The notes under the pieces: generated by a model
Databases searched by the model: none
Seen by the model: only the letters and a program-made list of their open reading frames with translations
Told to the model about the DNA's origin: nothing
In this document: positions 11,813 through 24,900 of the stretch, in pieces
Layout of the letters: each line of letters starts with the position of its first letter
Position numbering within the stretch: the stretch's first letter is position 1
Translations under genes and position numbers: made by a program
Origin: Beroe ovata
Lineage: Eukaryota > Ctenophora > Nuda > Beroida > Beroidae
NCBI GenBank assembly: GCA_946803715.1
Contig: CAMPET010000072.1
Location: 63,248 to 115,061 of the forward strand
Reading direction: 5' to 3'
DNA: 51,814 nt

Positions 11813-12021
11813 TTGCCGAATGTTGTCCATTATCTGTCCCGTCCACTGTAGTTTTTTTGAGCGCGCGCGCCGCGCTTGTCGATCGATGATAGACCCTGTC
11901 GAGAATTTCGTCGCGCGCGCGCAACTTATTCTCAGACAGAGCTTCGCGGCTTGCATCAGCGGTCTAGCATCGCCAGACAAGCGCCGCGCGCGAGAAACAG
12001 TGGACAGATAACATCCGGCAA
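11813..12021. mobile_element. TTGCC-family foldback MITE, split by a nested insertion
   Basis: Termini TTGCCGAATG and CATCCGGCAA are imperfect inverted repeats; flanks carry a perfect 8-bp duplication CGAAGAAT (11805-11812 and 12022-12029). The arms (TTATCTGTCC / GGACAGATAA) fold onto a GC-alternating core. The core is interrupted by the element at 11876-11980 together with its 9-bp duplication; without it the host element is about 95 bp. A degenerate relative with GGACAGATTACATCCAGCAA lies near 12109-12134. Confidence 0.82.
11876..11980 (-). mobile_element. TTGTC-family MITE, copy 2 (nested, inverted)
   Basis: A 105-bp copy of the element at 11602, in reverse orientation, inserted in the GC core of the 11813-12021 element. 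A perfect 9-bp duplication GCGCCGCGC flanks it (11867-11875 and 11981-11989). Because the host is itself a foldback element, the order of insertion is clear: the TTGTC element came second. Confidence 0.87.
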
Positions 12022-12206
12022 CGAAGAATATGATAAACTGTAGACACACACGCGCCCTTTATTGCTTTTGGAAGTTTTACTCTGTGATTTGCGCGCCGCA
12101 TGCGAGAAAGTGTGGACAGATTACATCCAGCAAAAAATACAAGCAATTCTCGACATTTATAAGCAACATTTTTGTCATGTCCTCACAGAACATGACATTT
12201 TGTAAT

Positions 12207-12306
12207 TTGTCTGGCGATGCTAGACCGCTGATGCAAGCCGCGAAGCCGTCAGAATAAGTTTGCGCGCGCAACGAAATTCTCGACAGGGTCTATCATCGAT
12301 CGACAA
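12207..12306 (+). mobile_element. TTGTC-family MITE, copy 3
   Basis: A 100-bp copy in the same orientation as copy 1, with TTGTCTGGCGATGC start and ATCGATCGACAA end. Flanking duplication TTTGTAAT (12199-12206 and 12307-12314) is 8 bp and perfect. It lacks about 15 bp from the middle relative to copy 1. Confidence 0.87.
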
Positions 12307-12998
12307 TTTGTAATGCAATGCATGGATTTTGCAAGAATTTTGCAAGGATTTTGCAATCCTTGTCAATCAAAATCAGTCATGCCAGATGTTATATCTGAGC
12401 ACTGTTTCATGCACACAGCATGAATAGTGTACATGTGGTAGGGCATTTCTCTCACTTGCCAGAATGCTAGATTTTGTCTTGCCTCTATTAATTTGAGCCA
12501 GATATAATCCTGTTAACTGGTAACCCCTGTTTAATGGCAACCCATGTTAAACGATAACCCCTTTTATGCAATTTAAGATTGCTGCACTTTGATCAAATCA
12601 GTTATCACCGGGATGTGTGCATCTTGACCGAAAAGGGATGTACTGAAAAAGACATGTACTTCAGTCTTCAGCATGTCATTATAACATGCATTGCAGATGA
12701 AATAGTACACTACCATTGTCTACCTGCGTTTTTATCAGTCTATTTTTCGGTTGGTCCTTTTTCGGTCCAGGAACACATATGCCTTCATACATAGGTGTAT
12801 TCCCAAATTTTTCGGCTACTTCATTTTCAGTTGTATAATGAGGTCTTGTAGTTCAGCCCATTTTGTTAATAGCAATAACATGTTCCTACGTAGACCTTGT
12901 CTTCACAGATGAATTCCTAGATTCCAAAATATTTAACTGGGACAAAACTAAGCTGTTTCCAACATATAGTAGGTAGCTGCCCTAACAATGAAAAGCTA

Positions 12999-15900
12999 AT
13001 GAAGTTTAAAAAGGGTCATCATAGAAATCTCTCTGGGGCTAGTGTGAAGGATATTGAGGATGAATCACACATATTGGTAAGAATGTGGTAGCTATCAACC
13101 TGTTTCAAAAATCAAACTTTATCAGATCTCATGATGGTTATGAAATCTTCTCATTCTGTTTTATCTATCACATTTATCTCACATTGGGTTCCACATTTTG
13201 CTGAAAATATTCCTTGTCTTTTTGTTGTGGTACAAAATCGCATAAAATGAGTCTTAGAAATTTTCAAACTTTTCTCAATTGTATTATCTACTTAACTGTG
13301 AAGAAATAGCAGAAGAGTCATGGCACCGAATTTGGTTTTGGACCTATCTATTTGGATCATGTCATGATGTCTACAGTCCATTAAGATTACACTCCATCAA
13401 TTGTCCTGTTTCTTCTGACAGCATGTGGCTTATCAATAAGTTCAAAGAAAGTTTAAATTTTGAATATCAAACACATCTGCATGTGAGTCCGATCCTTCTT
13501 CATGGTACTTCACTTCCAGTTTAGTTCCCACTCTCACATAATCACTCCTAAACCATAACAATAAAAGATACTTAAATTAATCCTGGGATACACCTTCAGG
13601 TTGCCACACCAGCAGAGTTTGTGCGTACCTTTGGGGGCAAGAGGGTTATAGAAAAGGTCCTTATAGCTAATAATGGTATTGCTGCTGTGAAATGTATGAG
13701 AAGCATAAGAAAATGGGCTTATGAACTTTTCGGTAATGAAAGAGCTATCAAGTTTGTTGCTATGGCATCACCAGATGACTTGAAGGTATTTCAAACTGAC
13801 AGACAGAAGAAATAATAATGATAACTAATGGAAAATTGTCTTAGTAGAAAGCAACAATCAAAATTTCAGGCTAATGCAGAGTACATCAGAATGGCAGATA
13901 CTTGTGTCCCTGTCCCTGGTGGAACCAATAACTACAACTACGCTAATGTGGAGGTGATATTGGATATAGCAAAGAGAATCCCAGTACAAGCTGTGTGGGC
14001 TGGTTGGGGTCATGCTAGTGAAAATCCAAAGTTACCAGAACTGCTCCATCAACATGGAATCACCTTCATTGGACCACCTGAACATGCAATGTGGGCTCTT
14101 GGAGACAAAATTGCTAGTTCCATCTTGGCGCAGTCAGCAGATGTGCCAACACTTCCTTGGAATGGAATGGGTGAGTGATCTACTGCACTCAAACTGTTTT
14201 CTAATTGAAGTCAATTTTAAAAACCCTAATTTTTTTCCAAAATTCAGACATCAAATTGGAAAATGCCACTGCAAGAGCACAAGCTGGCGAATGTATTGAA
14301 GTACCCAAAGATGTTTATGATAAGGGCTGTGTCAAAAGCAGGAAAGAAGGTCTAGCGGCTGCTATCAGAATAGGATTTCCTGTTATGATCAAAGCTTCTG
14401 AAGGAGGTCAGTGATATTACGAGGAAAACAACTGAGTTTTTCAGTTGACTAGATGGCCTCTAACGGGAGTTTCTACTGAAATATTATATACTTGTTTCAT
14501 CAGGAGGTGGGAAGGGGATACGAAAGGTAAAATCTGAAGAAGAATTTGATTTGGCTTATCAACAAGTGAAGTCTGAAATGCCTGGATCTCCTATCTTTAT
14601 CATGAAACTGGCTCACAAGTAAGTGAAATACAGAAAATCATACTTCTGATCTATCTGACATGTAATAGTTTGTGACACTCTCAATAGAAGTTACCTAACG
14701 CGCTGTTCATTCCTCAGTGCTCGTCACATAGAAGTTCAGATCATCTCTGACGAATACGGCAATGCCATCTCCCTCTTCGGACGTGATTGTTCTGTGCAAC
14801 GCCGACATCAGAAGATCATAGAGGAGGCTCCTGCTGTTATTACCGACCCGGCAATATTCGAGGAAATGGAAGCAGCTGCAGTGAGACTGGCAAAGATGGT
14901 GGGATATGTCAGTGCTGGTACTGTTGAGTATCTCTACATGGAGGGCAAGGGATTCTACTTCCTAGAATTGAACCCTCGGTTGCAGGTTAGCTGGTCGAAT
15001 ACTCCACAATCTTATCTGCAATTATTGATGAACCGAACTATTTGAATGATATTGTCGGAAAATCAGTCCCCATCCCTTGCAGGTAGAACATCCTTGTACG
15101 GAGATGATCAGCAGCATCAAGTTACCTGCTGTTCAGCTCCAGGTTGCGATGGGCATACCTCTACACAGGATCAGGGATATCAGGATGATGTACAAAGAAT
15201 CCCCGTTCGGGATGAACCCAATAGATTTCAGCAGTCCCAAGAACCCGCCCCGTCCCCACGGACACTGTCTAGCTTGCCGGATCACGGCCGAGAACCCTGA
15301 CGAGGGATTCAAACCGAACAGTGGAACTGTACAGGAACTCACATTCAGATCCAATCAGAATGTCTGGGGTTATTTCTCTGTACAGGCATCTGGAGGCCTC
15401 CATGAATTTGCTGATTCACAGTTTGGACACTGTTTTTCATGGGGTGAAGATAGGGAGGAAGCCAGGACGTTAGTTTCTTCGACTTCTCTCATCAACTGAG
15501 CAATCTGCTGCTTATGATATCACTATTACTAAACAAATCCCTGTAGAAGTTGCCTCTCCATGATAAATCCAATTTCAGGAACATGGTCATGGCACTCAAG
15601 GAACTCAGCATTAAATCAGATTTCAGGACCACGATCGAGTTCCTCATCACGATATTGGAAATGGAGGAGTTCTGCCACAATGACTATGACATTGGTGGGT
15701 GATGGTTGGCAAGTTTATTACGATTTTGTTGATGATTATTCAATCATCATCTGCAAGAAATAGTTTCTGGCGAATACCAATAGCCGTATGCTGCTTTATC
15801 GCTAACACACTGGTTTTGTCAGGTTGGCTCGACATGCTGATAGCAAACAAGAGACGAAGTGAGAAGGTAGACACAATGCTGGCTGTAATCTGTACCACTC

Positions 15901-18900
15901 TTCACATTGCAGATAACGCTATTCAGTCCCGATACAACTCATTCAGAGCAGCTCTAGAGAGGTATGCCCTACCTGTGTGACACGTGATACCCCTCATCCC
16001 TGTCACTTGTATGTTTGTATGTCATATAGGTACATAGCTATTAGCTATCACATCTGGTGAAATACACATGGATATATCTCAGGGGTCAAGTGATGAACTT
16101 GAAGCACCTGAGTTGCATTGTGGATGTTGATCTCTGCTACGACAATATAAAGTATACTCTGCAAGCAGCCCAGACATCACATAACTCCTACCATCTCGCT
16201 CTAAACAACACTTCACTTGAGGTAAGTGACACTTATCCTCACTTGTCCTGATAACGATAAGTGAGGATAGTAACAACCCGCGACAAACAGTTGGGGGAAT
16301 TACCTCTCTTTTCACTTCCAACAGCTCATGCTTGATTTAATCACTTCACACTTTACTTGTATCCCATGATTGACCATGATAATAACGCGTTCCCGCGTGC
16401 GCGCAGGTCGAATTGCACCGTCTGAATGACGGTGGACACCTGGTGATATACGGTGGTAACAGCTACACGACCCATATGAAGGAGGAAGTGGGCGGATACA
16501 GAGTGGTGATTGGGGGAAAAACTTGCATCTTCGAGAAGGACAACGACCCTACTGTCATCAGGTGAATTATCATCACTCACTATAATATGAAATTGATGAC
16601 TCATCAGTCACCAATCGGTATGGGAGTATTCGTCTGTTTTATGCTAATCTCAAGTGACCGTGATCGCCTTGCAAATCTTCCTAAGATATTCTCATTTATA
16701 TTCTCGAATAAGACCCTCTCCATGCATTAGCATGCTTCCCATTATTACAAAGAATAATAACAGCGACTCTTGATATTTTACATCAATCTGGGATCAATCC
16801 CGAATTCATTATTATTACCCAACATTCGCATAATGTGATGAGCATAGCGCTATACGACCATATTATTCAAATTCTTAAGATGTGATTTTCTGAAAACAAG
16901 GATATAGTTTTCGTGACTGCGTACTTGATTTCATTTTCCAATAAACCTGTCTGGGTTATCATCTAGAAAAAAAAGAAGAGAGGTGAAATATGATAGTGCA
17001 AAAATGTGGCACCTCTTGCGGAAGAAGTTCAGACTAGCAAAATATGATCATCACAATCAATCAAATCCCTGTCCACCGTTTCCTCAATACCAGTGCCTCA
17101 TTTCCCCCTCAAGAGGGAGCAACTCCCTAATCTCGTGGGAGTAATTAGTCAACTCCCCCTCTCTTCCCACCAGGTCAACTTCAGCCGGTAAACTGATGAG
17201 GTATCTGGTGAGTGACGGTGAACATGTTGACCAGGGCCAGCCATTTGCTGAGGTGGAAGTAATGAAGATGGTGATGCCAGTATGCGCCACACTCGGTGGC
17301 TCACTCAAATTCCAGCAGAATGCAGGGTCTATACTCAATCCTGGAACCATACTCGGTACCCTAGAACTTGACGATCCATCCTCCATTGCCAAGGTATACG
17401 ATGTCTATTACTAATTACCATTTGTACTTCTTTGAGTACATTCTGTCAAATATATTGTCTGTCAAATATTGACAATTATCGCTGTAGCAACAGACACAAA
17501 CTGACCAAATTATCGGGAACATGTATTTGCCAGGCGGAGTTGTTCACCGGCGGATTGCCTGATTGTCCCACGAACACTCACGGGCGGAAACTTCACCAAA
17601 TATACAGACACACCCTGAAACGTCTCGAGAATATCATGGCTGGATATACTTTCCCGGAAGAGGTATGTACCCTGGGAACACTTTCACCTTCACTTTCGTT
17701 TCACGTCACTGTTGTCTTCACAAATGCCAATGTCAATGTTTCGATCTTTACACGTTATTCTCGTGGGAACTGTTTTCTTTTATAAGATGGCCTTGGTGAT
17801 TGTAATCCTGCGATAGCCCTGCGAGTTAATCACATGAATCTGTTTCACTTCCGGATGGAGCTTCACCGCTACGTGTCTGAAATCTTTCATCCTCAAGAAG
17901 TAGATAACAGGGTTTACACTGGCGTTGAGCTGGACAAGTGCTACAAAGGAAATGACCCACATGTAGAATGTAGTGAAGGTGGGATCTGCGTTCAGTGTTT
18001 GAAATATGTCATTCTTCCCATCGGAGAAGGTCAGCAAACTAAGTCTGATGACACAGATTGCGACGGGGATGTTACAGAGCATATACACTCCCGTGAAGAT
18101 GAGGACAGTGACCGTGGCGTGGTGTTTCCTCTTCCTCACTTCGCGCTGCTGTTTCCTCACCTCGCACCGGACATGGGTCAGGATCACGATCGCAGAGCCC
18201 GTTATTGGCAGAATGGGTAGCATTAGCAGGGTCATGGCCATATATAGATCAGCAAAGCGGTACCCGTCACGCGTGATGCGAATGTAGCTGTAACCACTCA
18301 CGCACGCGTATTCGTACTTCCCGAAGAACACAACTCCGGCTAGGAAGCGTGTGACAAGGAGCACTCCGTACGTTGCCATGACAACATTGACCGCTCTCTT
18401 GGAGATAACTTTGAGTGGTAGGAGGAGTCCGATAGTGCGGAGCATGCTGATCACCAGGACCAGGAATACCGAGTAGTAGGGGAGTGGTTCCCACGTTATT
18501 CCCCAAATCTGACGGAAGTAGAAGTTCTGGAATAGGCCTGGCTGGCGTGATAGGAAAAGGGACATGATGACAGGGTAGACATTCATGCAGGAGAGAGTGT
18601 CAGTGATCGTGATCACTCTGTACACCATCATGGATGCGTTCTGGCGACGTCTCTGGAAATACCTGGAGAGGGATGTTTCAAATTACTAAAACTCAAATTT
18701 GTCTTGACTTCTTTTATAAATGTGGTTCAAAATAACTTCTCTGTACATAAGAAATTGTGAGTTATGAAACCTGAAAGAGAGGATGTTGCCGAATACCCCG
18801 AAAAGGCCCGCAGTTAACATCACCATTGCGAGTATTCCATCCAGCCAGGTCCACGGAGTGAGTGGTTCACTCGTTGTAGAGGATTCACTCGTACAGAATA

Positions 18901-21900
18901 CAGTTTTCGTACTCATGTTGTTCTCCATTACTTGACAAATGAACAGTGGTGAATGACACCATAATTGTATCATATATATAATCGCCGTGACTTATGATAT
19001 ATCCCAGCATTTCGCAACAATCCTTGATAACAGTGTGAAGTTACTCTATTCAACTCTGAAAAACCCGTCCCTCCCTCTCTTTGAATGTGAAGAGCTACTC
19101 TCAGCGCTTTCAGGTAACTGTATTGTCTCCGTAGAAGTGGTCAAGAATTCTGAATTTCTGATGCAGTAATTCATCAAAAATTTATTTCATGATTTTTATC
19201 TTGATCAATTTTATTTGATAAATTTCAGAAATAGGTCATCTATATTGAGGTATTGAGGCAGGTATATTGCGGTCATAATATCTCAGTGCACGTTAGCACG
19301 TGTAACACGTTAGCACGTGTAACACGTTAGCACGTGTAACACCATTTTCAGGTCGAATACCAGTTCACGTGGAGTATGAAATCCATGACCTACTGTCTCA
19401 CTACAGCAACCATCTCAACTCTATAGTTGCACAGTTCCCCGGGCAGGCTATAGCCAGTGTGCTAGACACACATGCCGCAAGTATTGACAACAAAGAAGAG
19501 AGGGATGCCTTCTACATGCAGACACAGGTACACACTCAAACAGTACACACTCAAACAGTACACACACAAAGACACACACAAGCACACAAGCGCACAAGCA
19601 CACAAGCACACACACACAGATACAGACACAGACATAGACACAGACACACACAGATACAAACAGACATAGACACAGACATAGACACACGCAGACACACACA
19701 AAGACACAGAAACAGACAGAAAAAGACAGTACACAGCACACACGTCACACACACACATACAAAGAAGCAAGAGAATCTATAATTCCCGTCTCCTGCTGTT
19801 CAGGGAATCACAGACCTCGTTATACGGTATCGTAAGGGGGTGAAAGGCCATCTCAAATCTGTTCTCTACACCATCCTACGGACGTATCTGAGTCACGAGA
19901 ACTACTTCGCCGGTGGACCGTATGACAAGTGTGTCTCCAAACTGAAGGAGGAAATGAAAGACGGCGACATTGCTGACATACTATCGGTAAGGACAAAGTC
20001 TAAAATTGTCGACAAAATATCTGAAAATCCGAGAGAAATTTTGTTCCAAATTTGGATTTCGAGCTTCTAGAAAGATCGTATGATCATCAAACTGCGGTCC
20101 GCAACTAAAGTCACAATATCAACGGGACGATTGGACACACACACACACAATATATCCGCTTCAGTCAGTTGGTCACTTATCGCTGTCACCATGTGGTCGG
20201 TGATATGATTTATATGATAATCAAAACGGCAGATTTCTATTACAAAGGGTCCCCTCCCTCTATTTTAAACAAAGCAGCGCGGTCACGTGACCTTGTGAAG
20301 ATAGATTATCAGGTAATCATCGGATCGAGTCCGGCCGTGTAACACATTATACCAACTCATTATCCTGCCCTAAGAACAAGGGGAGGTGCAAATTTTGGGT
20401 CATTAAGCTATAGGTAATAAGTGAGAAATTTTGAGACTTAACTCGGGTTATTGACCGTTCAAAGAACGTTATTTATTGATGAAGCATGATCTGTAATTCC
20501 AGGAATAAATGTTTAACTTTATGCGGTTTATGATAAGGAGCGGACGGTGCCATGACGCTAAAACGAGACGAACTTATTATCTGTCACTATTATACGGTGT
20601 CATGGGTATGGTTTATCACGAACCGGGCTGCGCTTGATTGTTGAAGAGGACGAAAGTCCACAGATCTATCATTGGGTAGTCCACTAGCCAATGTCTCGAT
20701 CTTTTTGATCAGTCTCCACGATCTAAAACCCCAAAGAAGACGTACTGCGATAGACACTGAAGCACGTATCGTAGCATGGACATTGGACAGCAGTACATAT
20801 CCAATTTTAGAGTGCACACCGCCACACCAATTCCAATGTCCAAATCTGAGAGCATGAGTTCCCGATTCACATGTCAATTTCTGATATTTTTTTAAACCTT
20901 TTCCGCACACCCCAGGTAATTTTCTCCCATGCAAACCTGGAGAATAAGAACCAACTGGTGTTGAAATTGCTGGAAGAAGTAACTCAGAATGGAAACAAGA
21001 TGTCCATGTTGACTGACGAGCTGAAATCCATACTAGAAGACCTTGCGAATCTTGTGGGGTCGAAATATCACAAGGTGGGGACTCACTTTAGTCACTTTCT
21101 CTCATTTTACTCTCTGACTCACTAGTCATTGGGGACACCAACTCGAGACAGTACAAAAACTGACTGAAGACACCGTTAGCACTGACTGGAGACCTTGAAA
21201 AAACTGAGACTGAAGACACTTGAGACACAAATTTTTTGGTGTTCAGGTGTCGCTGAAAGCTCGCCAATTCCTGATCACGGCTCACCAGCCTTCATTCGAG
21301 ATGCGTTACAATCAGATAGAGAGTATCTTCTTAGCAGCAGCAAATACAGAGGATCATATCTGTCAGGCCAAGTATCATCAGGTAATTATCAGGGAGGTGA
21401 TTAGCGAGTTAATCGATTACTAATTGAGCTAATTGACTAATAGAATAGGGCGAGTTGGTTATGATGTTTTTGAATGGCCTGTGGTAATGATGATTCATTC
21501 ACCGTTAAACTATAACTCCCCTTCATCGCAGTTGATAACGACGTCTATCATGATGTTTGACGTTCTTCCCTGTCTCTTCTACCACAACAACATATTCGTG
21601 CGGCAGGCTGCTCTAGAGGTAATGTGTGACAATTAGGTACCTGAAGTGAACGGTGAAATTGCTCGGGAATTATCAGCTTGACAAGTTATTTGATGTTTAC
21701 TTTTCAACCTCTATATTGTCTATGAAAATCTGAATATTTATCAAGGATTCCTGAATATTTACAATCCAGATGGGGCTGTGACTGAATCATACGAGATTTC
21801 AATGGTTTAGATTTCAGCAACATCACATATAACTCAACCTATTCGCTTAGGAAGTTAGAGATACTGACACTACTGTGAATACTGGTTGTATTACTTTAGC

Positions 21901-24900
21901 ATGTCTGTACACAACTCAATTATCCATCAATACTCTGGTCGTGAATCGCGAATTCCTTATCAGCTTATTGAAAAGTCACAGCAATCATGATAACCTATCT
22001 CGATATTAGGAAGATATGATATCAATTCTTCTCCAAACTTTATCCCCTCTACCTTATCACCCGTCTAGTCCCCTTATCTTAATCCCCCTCTCTCCATCCC
22101 CTTCCTACATCCCCCCTCCCTGTACCCCCTCTCTTTATCNTCTCACCCCCTCTCTTTCTATCCAGGTATACATGAGGAGGTCATACATATCGTACACAAT
22201 AACCAACGTTACCGCTCAACTTGTGCTCCCTGACGGCACGCCAATGGTCGAGTGGAAGTTTTACCTCCCCTCCAACCACCCCCACTCTGCTGACGTCATC
22301 AAAGCTTCCCCCTCATCCTCCTCTCTGAACAGCTCTCTGAAGAGGAGTGGAACTATTCCCAAGATTATGAGTATTTCCGAGGATCTGGCGTACTTTAGTC
22401 GAGCTAATCATTCGGAAAGTGGACAACACGAGAGGTTTGCCGTTTGTTTCTGCATTTTACTGAGTTTGCTTAGATCGGTGTGCCAGTGTTTGTATGGGTG
22501 TGTCTACTGCCTTCATTTGAGATGCTGTACTCCCTGTGCTGTTGTTTGAGCAATTAACGCCTTCAGATCATACCTACTTGTTATAATTCTGAATTCAGAC
22601 CTATTGTGACATAAATTTCATGTAAAACTGACGTCACGATCTCCCTGATAGATTGGGTGTCATGGCAGCGTTCAACTCATTCGACCATCTCCATGACAAC
22701 TTTGACTGTCTGATGAAGAGATACGCTGACTACGGACAGGAAGCTCACCCAGTACGGGATTCCACCCTCACGACAACCTCCTCCTCCCCCGACTCCTCCC
22801 CCAAATTGGGACTGGGGTCGGGAATTTCCACCAGCTCGTCTAGTTTAGAACTGAACACTATTCCCGAGGAGGAGAAGGCGGTATCGGAACCGGTTCATAT
22901 TGTGAACCTCGTGATCCAGCATCCGGCTAACTATGAACTAGACCAGGAGAACGATAAGAAGTTGTGTACGGAGTTCATCAAATCTAAAGAGGTAATTCCT
23001 ATTCATTGATATTGATCTGCGGAGGAACTGTCGCAATGGACTTTTTCATTCTCTAGTACTGAGAAATAATGAGCTGTGAAAATGGTGCTATTTTGCTAAT
23101 AGTATCATTCTTCTACCACAGGAAGAGTTGAGGGCGAATGGAATCCGTCGTCTAACATTCCTGACATACAAGAAGGGGCAGTATCCTTTCTTCTACACAT
23201 TCAGACACCGGCTTAGTTGGAAGGAAGACAGTATCTACAGACATCTTGAGCCAGCTTTAGGTAAACTTGCAACCTGGATAATGTAATGTCCAATTATAGA
23301 ATACGTAGACCTTCGGACAAAAATACCGTCCAGCTTCCAGGGGACATAATTTTCGTTCAAAACTTAAGTTTTATTGAGGGACTGATAAAGTGTAGCTTGT
23401 GCAATCCTTTGTTATCAAGCCATAAAAGTATAAAAAGCATCACACGAAAGTATAGCGTTTTTAAATAATTTATGGTTTGCTTCTTCAACATGAATGAAGT
23501 TTGTATGTGATAGTAGAGCATACGGTGTGAGCTGCTAAAAATAACTCTCAGAGAAACTGTTGCTTACAATGTTGCTGCTTTGTTAATAAATGTGCAGCGA
23601 CTCAATGGATATTTGATTTCGAAAACAAGCAATTTATTCATTGCCATAATTACTTTTAATTAGTTAATTAGTACCAATTAATACAACCATCCTGCTCAGC
23701 ATTCCAACTTGAGGTATATCGACTGAAGAACTTTGACATCAAGCTGCTCCAGACCAGTAATCACATTCTACATCTGTACTACGGCACAGCTAAACCCTCT
23801 TCCCCCTCCACTGGCTCAGCAGTTACTGACAGCAGGTACATGATAGGGGACGACTTCGAGCTTAAATGATTAAATCATAAATGATTAGTATAATTAGTAT
23901 AAATGATGAGTATCAATGATTAGGACAGAGTTATGTTCACACTGCAATTTTGATAGATGGACCCAAATTGAGGGGGAAATTCTCATTGCTTTGTCCATGA
24001 TGTTCGCTGCTGTTTCAGGTTTTTCGTGCGGTCAATCATCAGACATGCCAACTTCTTTACCAAGGAAGCGAGCTTCGACTACATGGAGAGAGAAGGTGAG
24101 TGTAAGAGTGTTGGGGTCCACTTGAGTGAGTGTGAGGGTCTACTCGAGTGAGTGTGGGGGTCCAGTCGAGTGAGTGTGGGGGTCCACTCGAGACCATACC
24201 TGAGTATCATGGTTACTGTGTTGTGTAGAGTTGGGAGTTGTGACAGTATTGTGACATTGCTGTGACAATGTTGTGATGTCATCAATCTGCATACGTGTCG
24301 TGATTTCATTCCAATAAAACTGTGAGAACTTGTGAAATTTCGTTGTTATCATTATTAATGAGTCGTTACCATTTTGCAACCCACTGCCGCTGCTTATGGG
24401 TACTGACCAGCCGCCATCTTAGGTATTGATACCGGTACTGCTTTCGTATCAGTAGGTCAGTAAAATGTGGTAAATGACATGGTAAATGACATGGTAAATG
24501 ATCATTGTTGACTGATGATGGTGCATAAACGGAAAAAAGTATCGAAATGAATGTGTCCGACTAACCTTTCTCCTTCATTCCTTTTTTCATCCAAAAATCT
24601 TTCTTGCCCTTTTTTCATTCTGGATTATCTATGTACTGCCTACCTATATTCTGTGAATATTGTCATCAATAATTGATGTCCATTGAACGTCTGTCGGTAG
24701 TCTCTAAAACATCTTGTTTGTCTGCTCTGGCAGTCACTTTTCTCTATTTGTGCCCAAGTGGCACTTATTGCATGTGATATCATGTTATATCATTGCCAGC
24801 ATATATTAGGCATATTTTGTGATAACTGTGTTTACTAACTTTGCTTTGAGTAGCGGTATAGTGATGAAAAGAATGTACCTACTCAATGTGTATTCCAGGC

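Noticed and set aside
12579-12794. 71-codon + strand frame upstream of ACC
   Set aside because: No splice sites in compatible phase and no similarity to ACC N-termini; likely chance in an AT-rich intron.
19369-19782. Long frames rich in His/Thr (+) or Cys/Val/Leu (-)
   Set aside because: Beyond the ACC exon that ends at 19527 they consist only of CA-type simple repeat.
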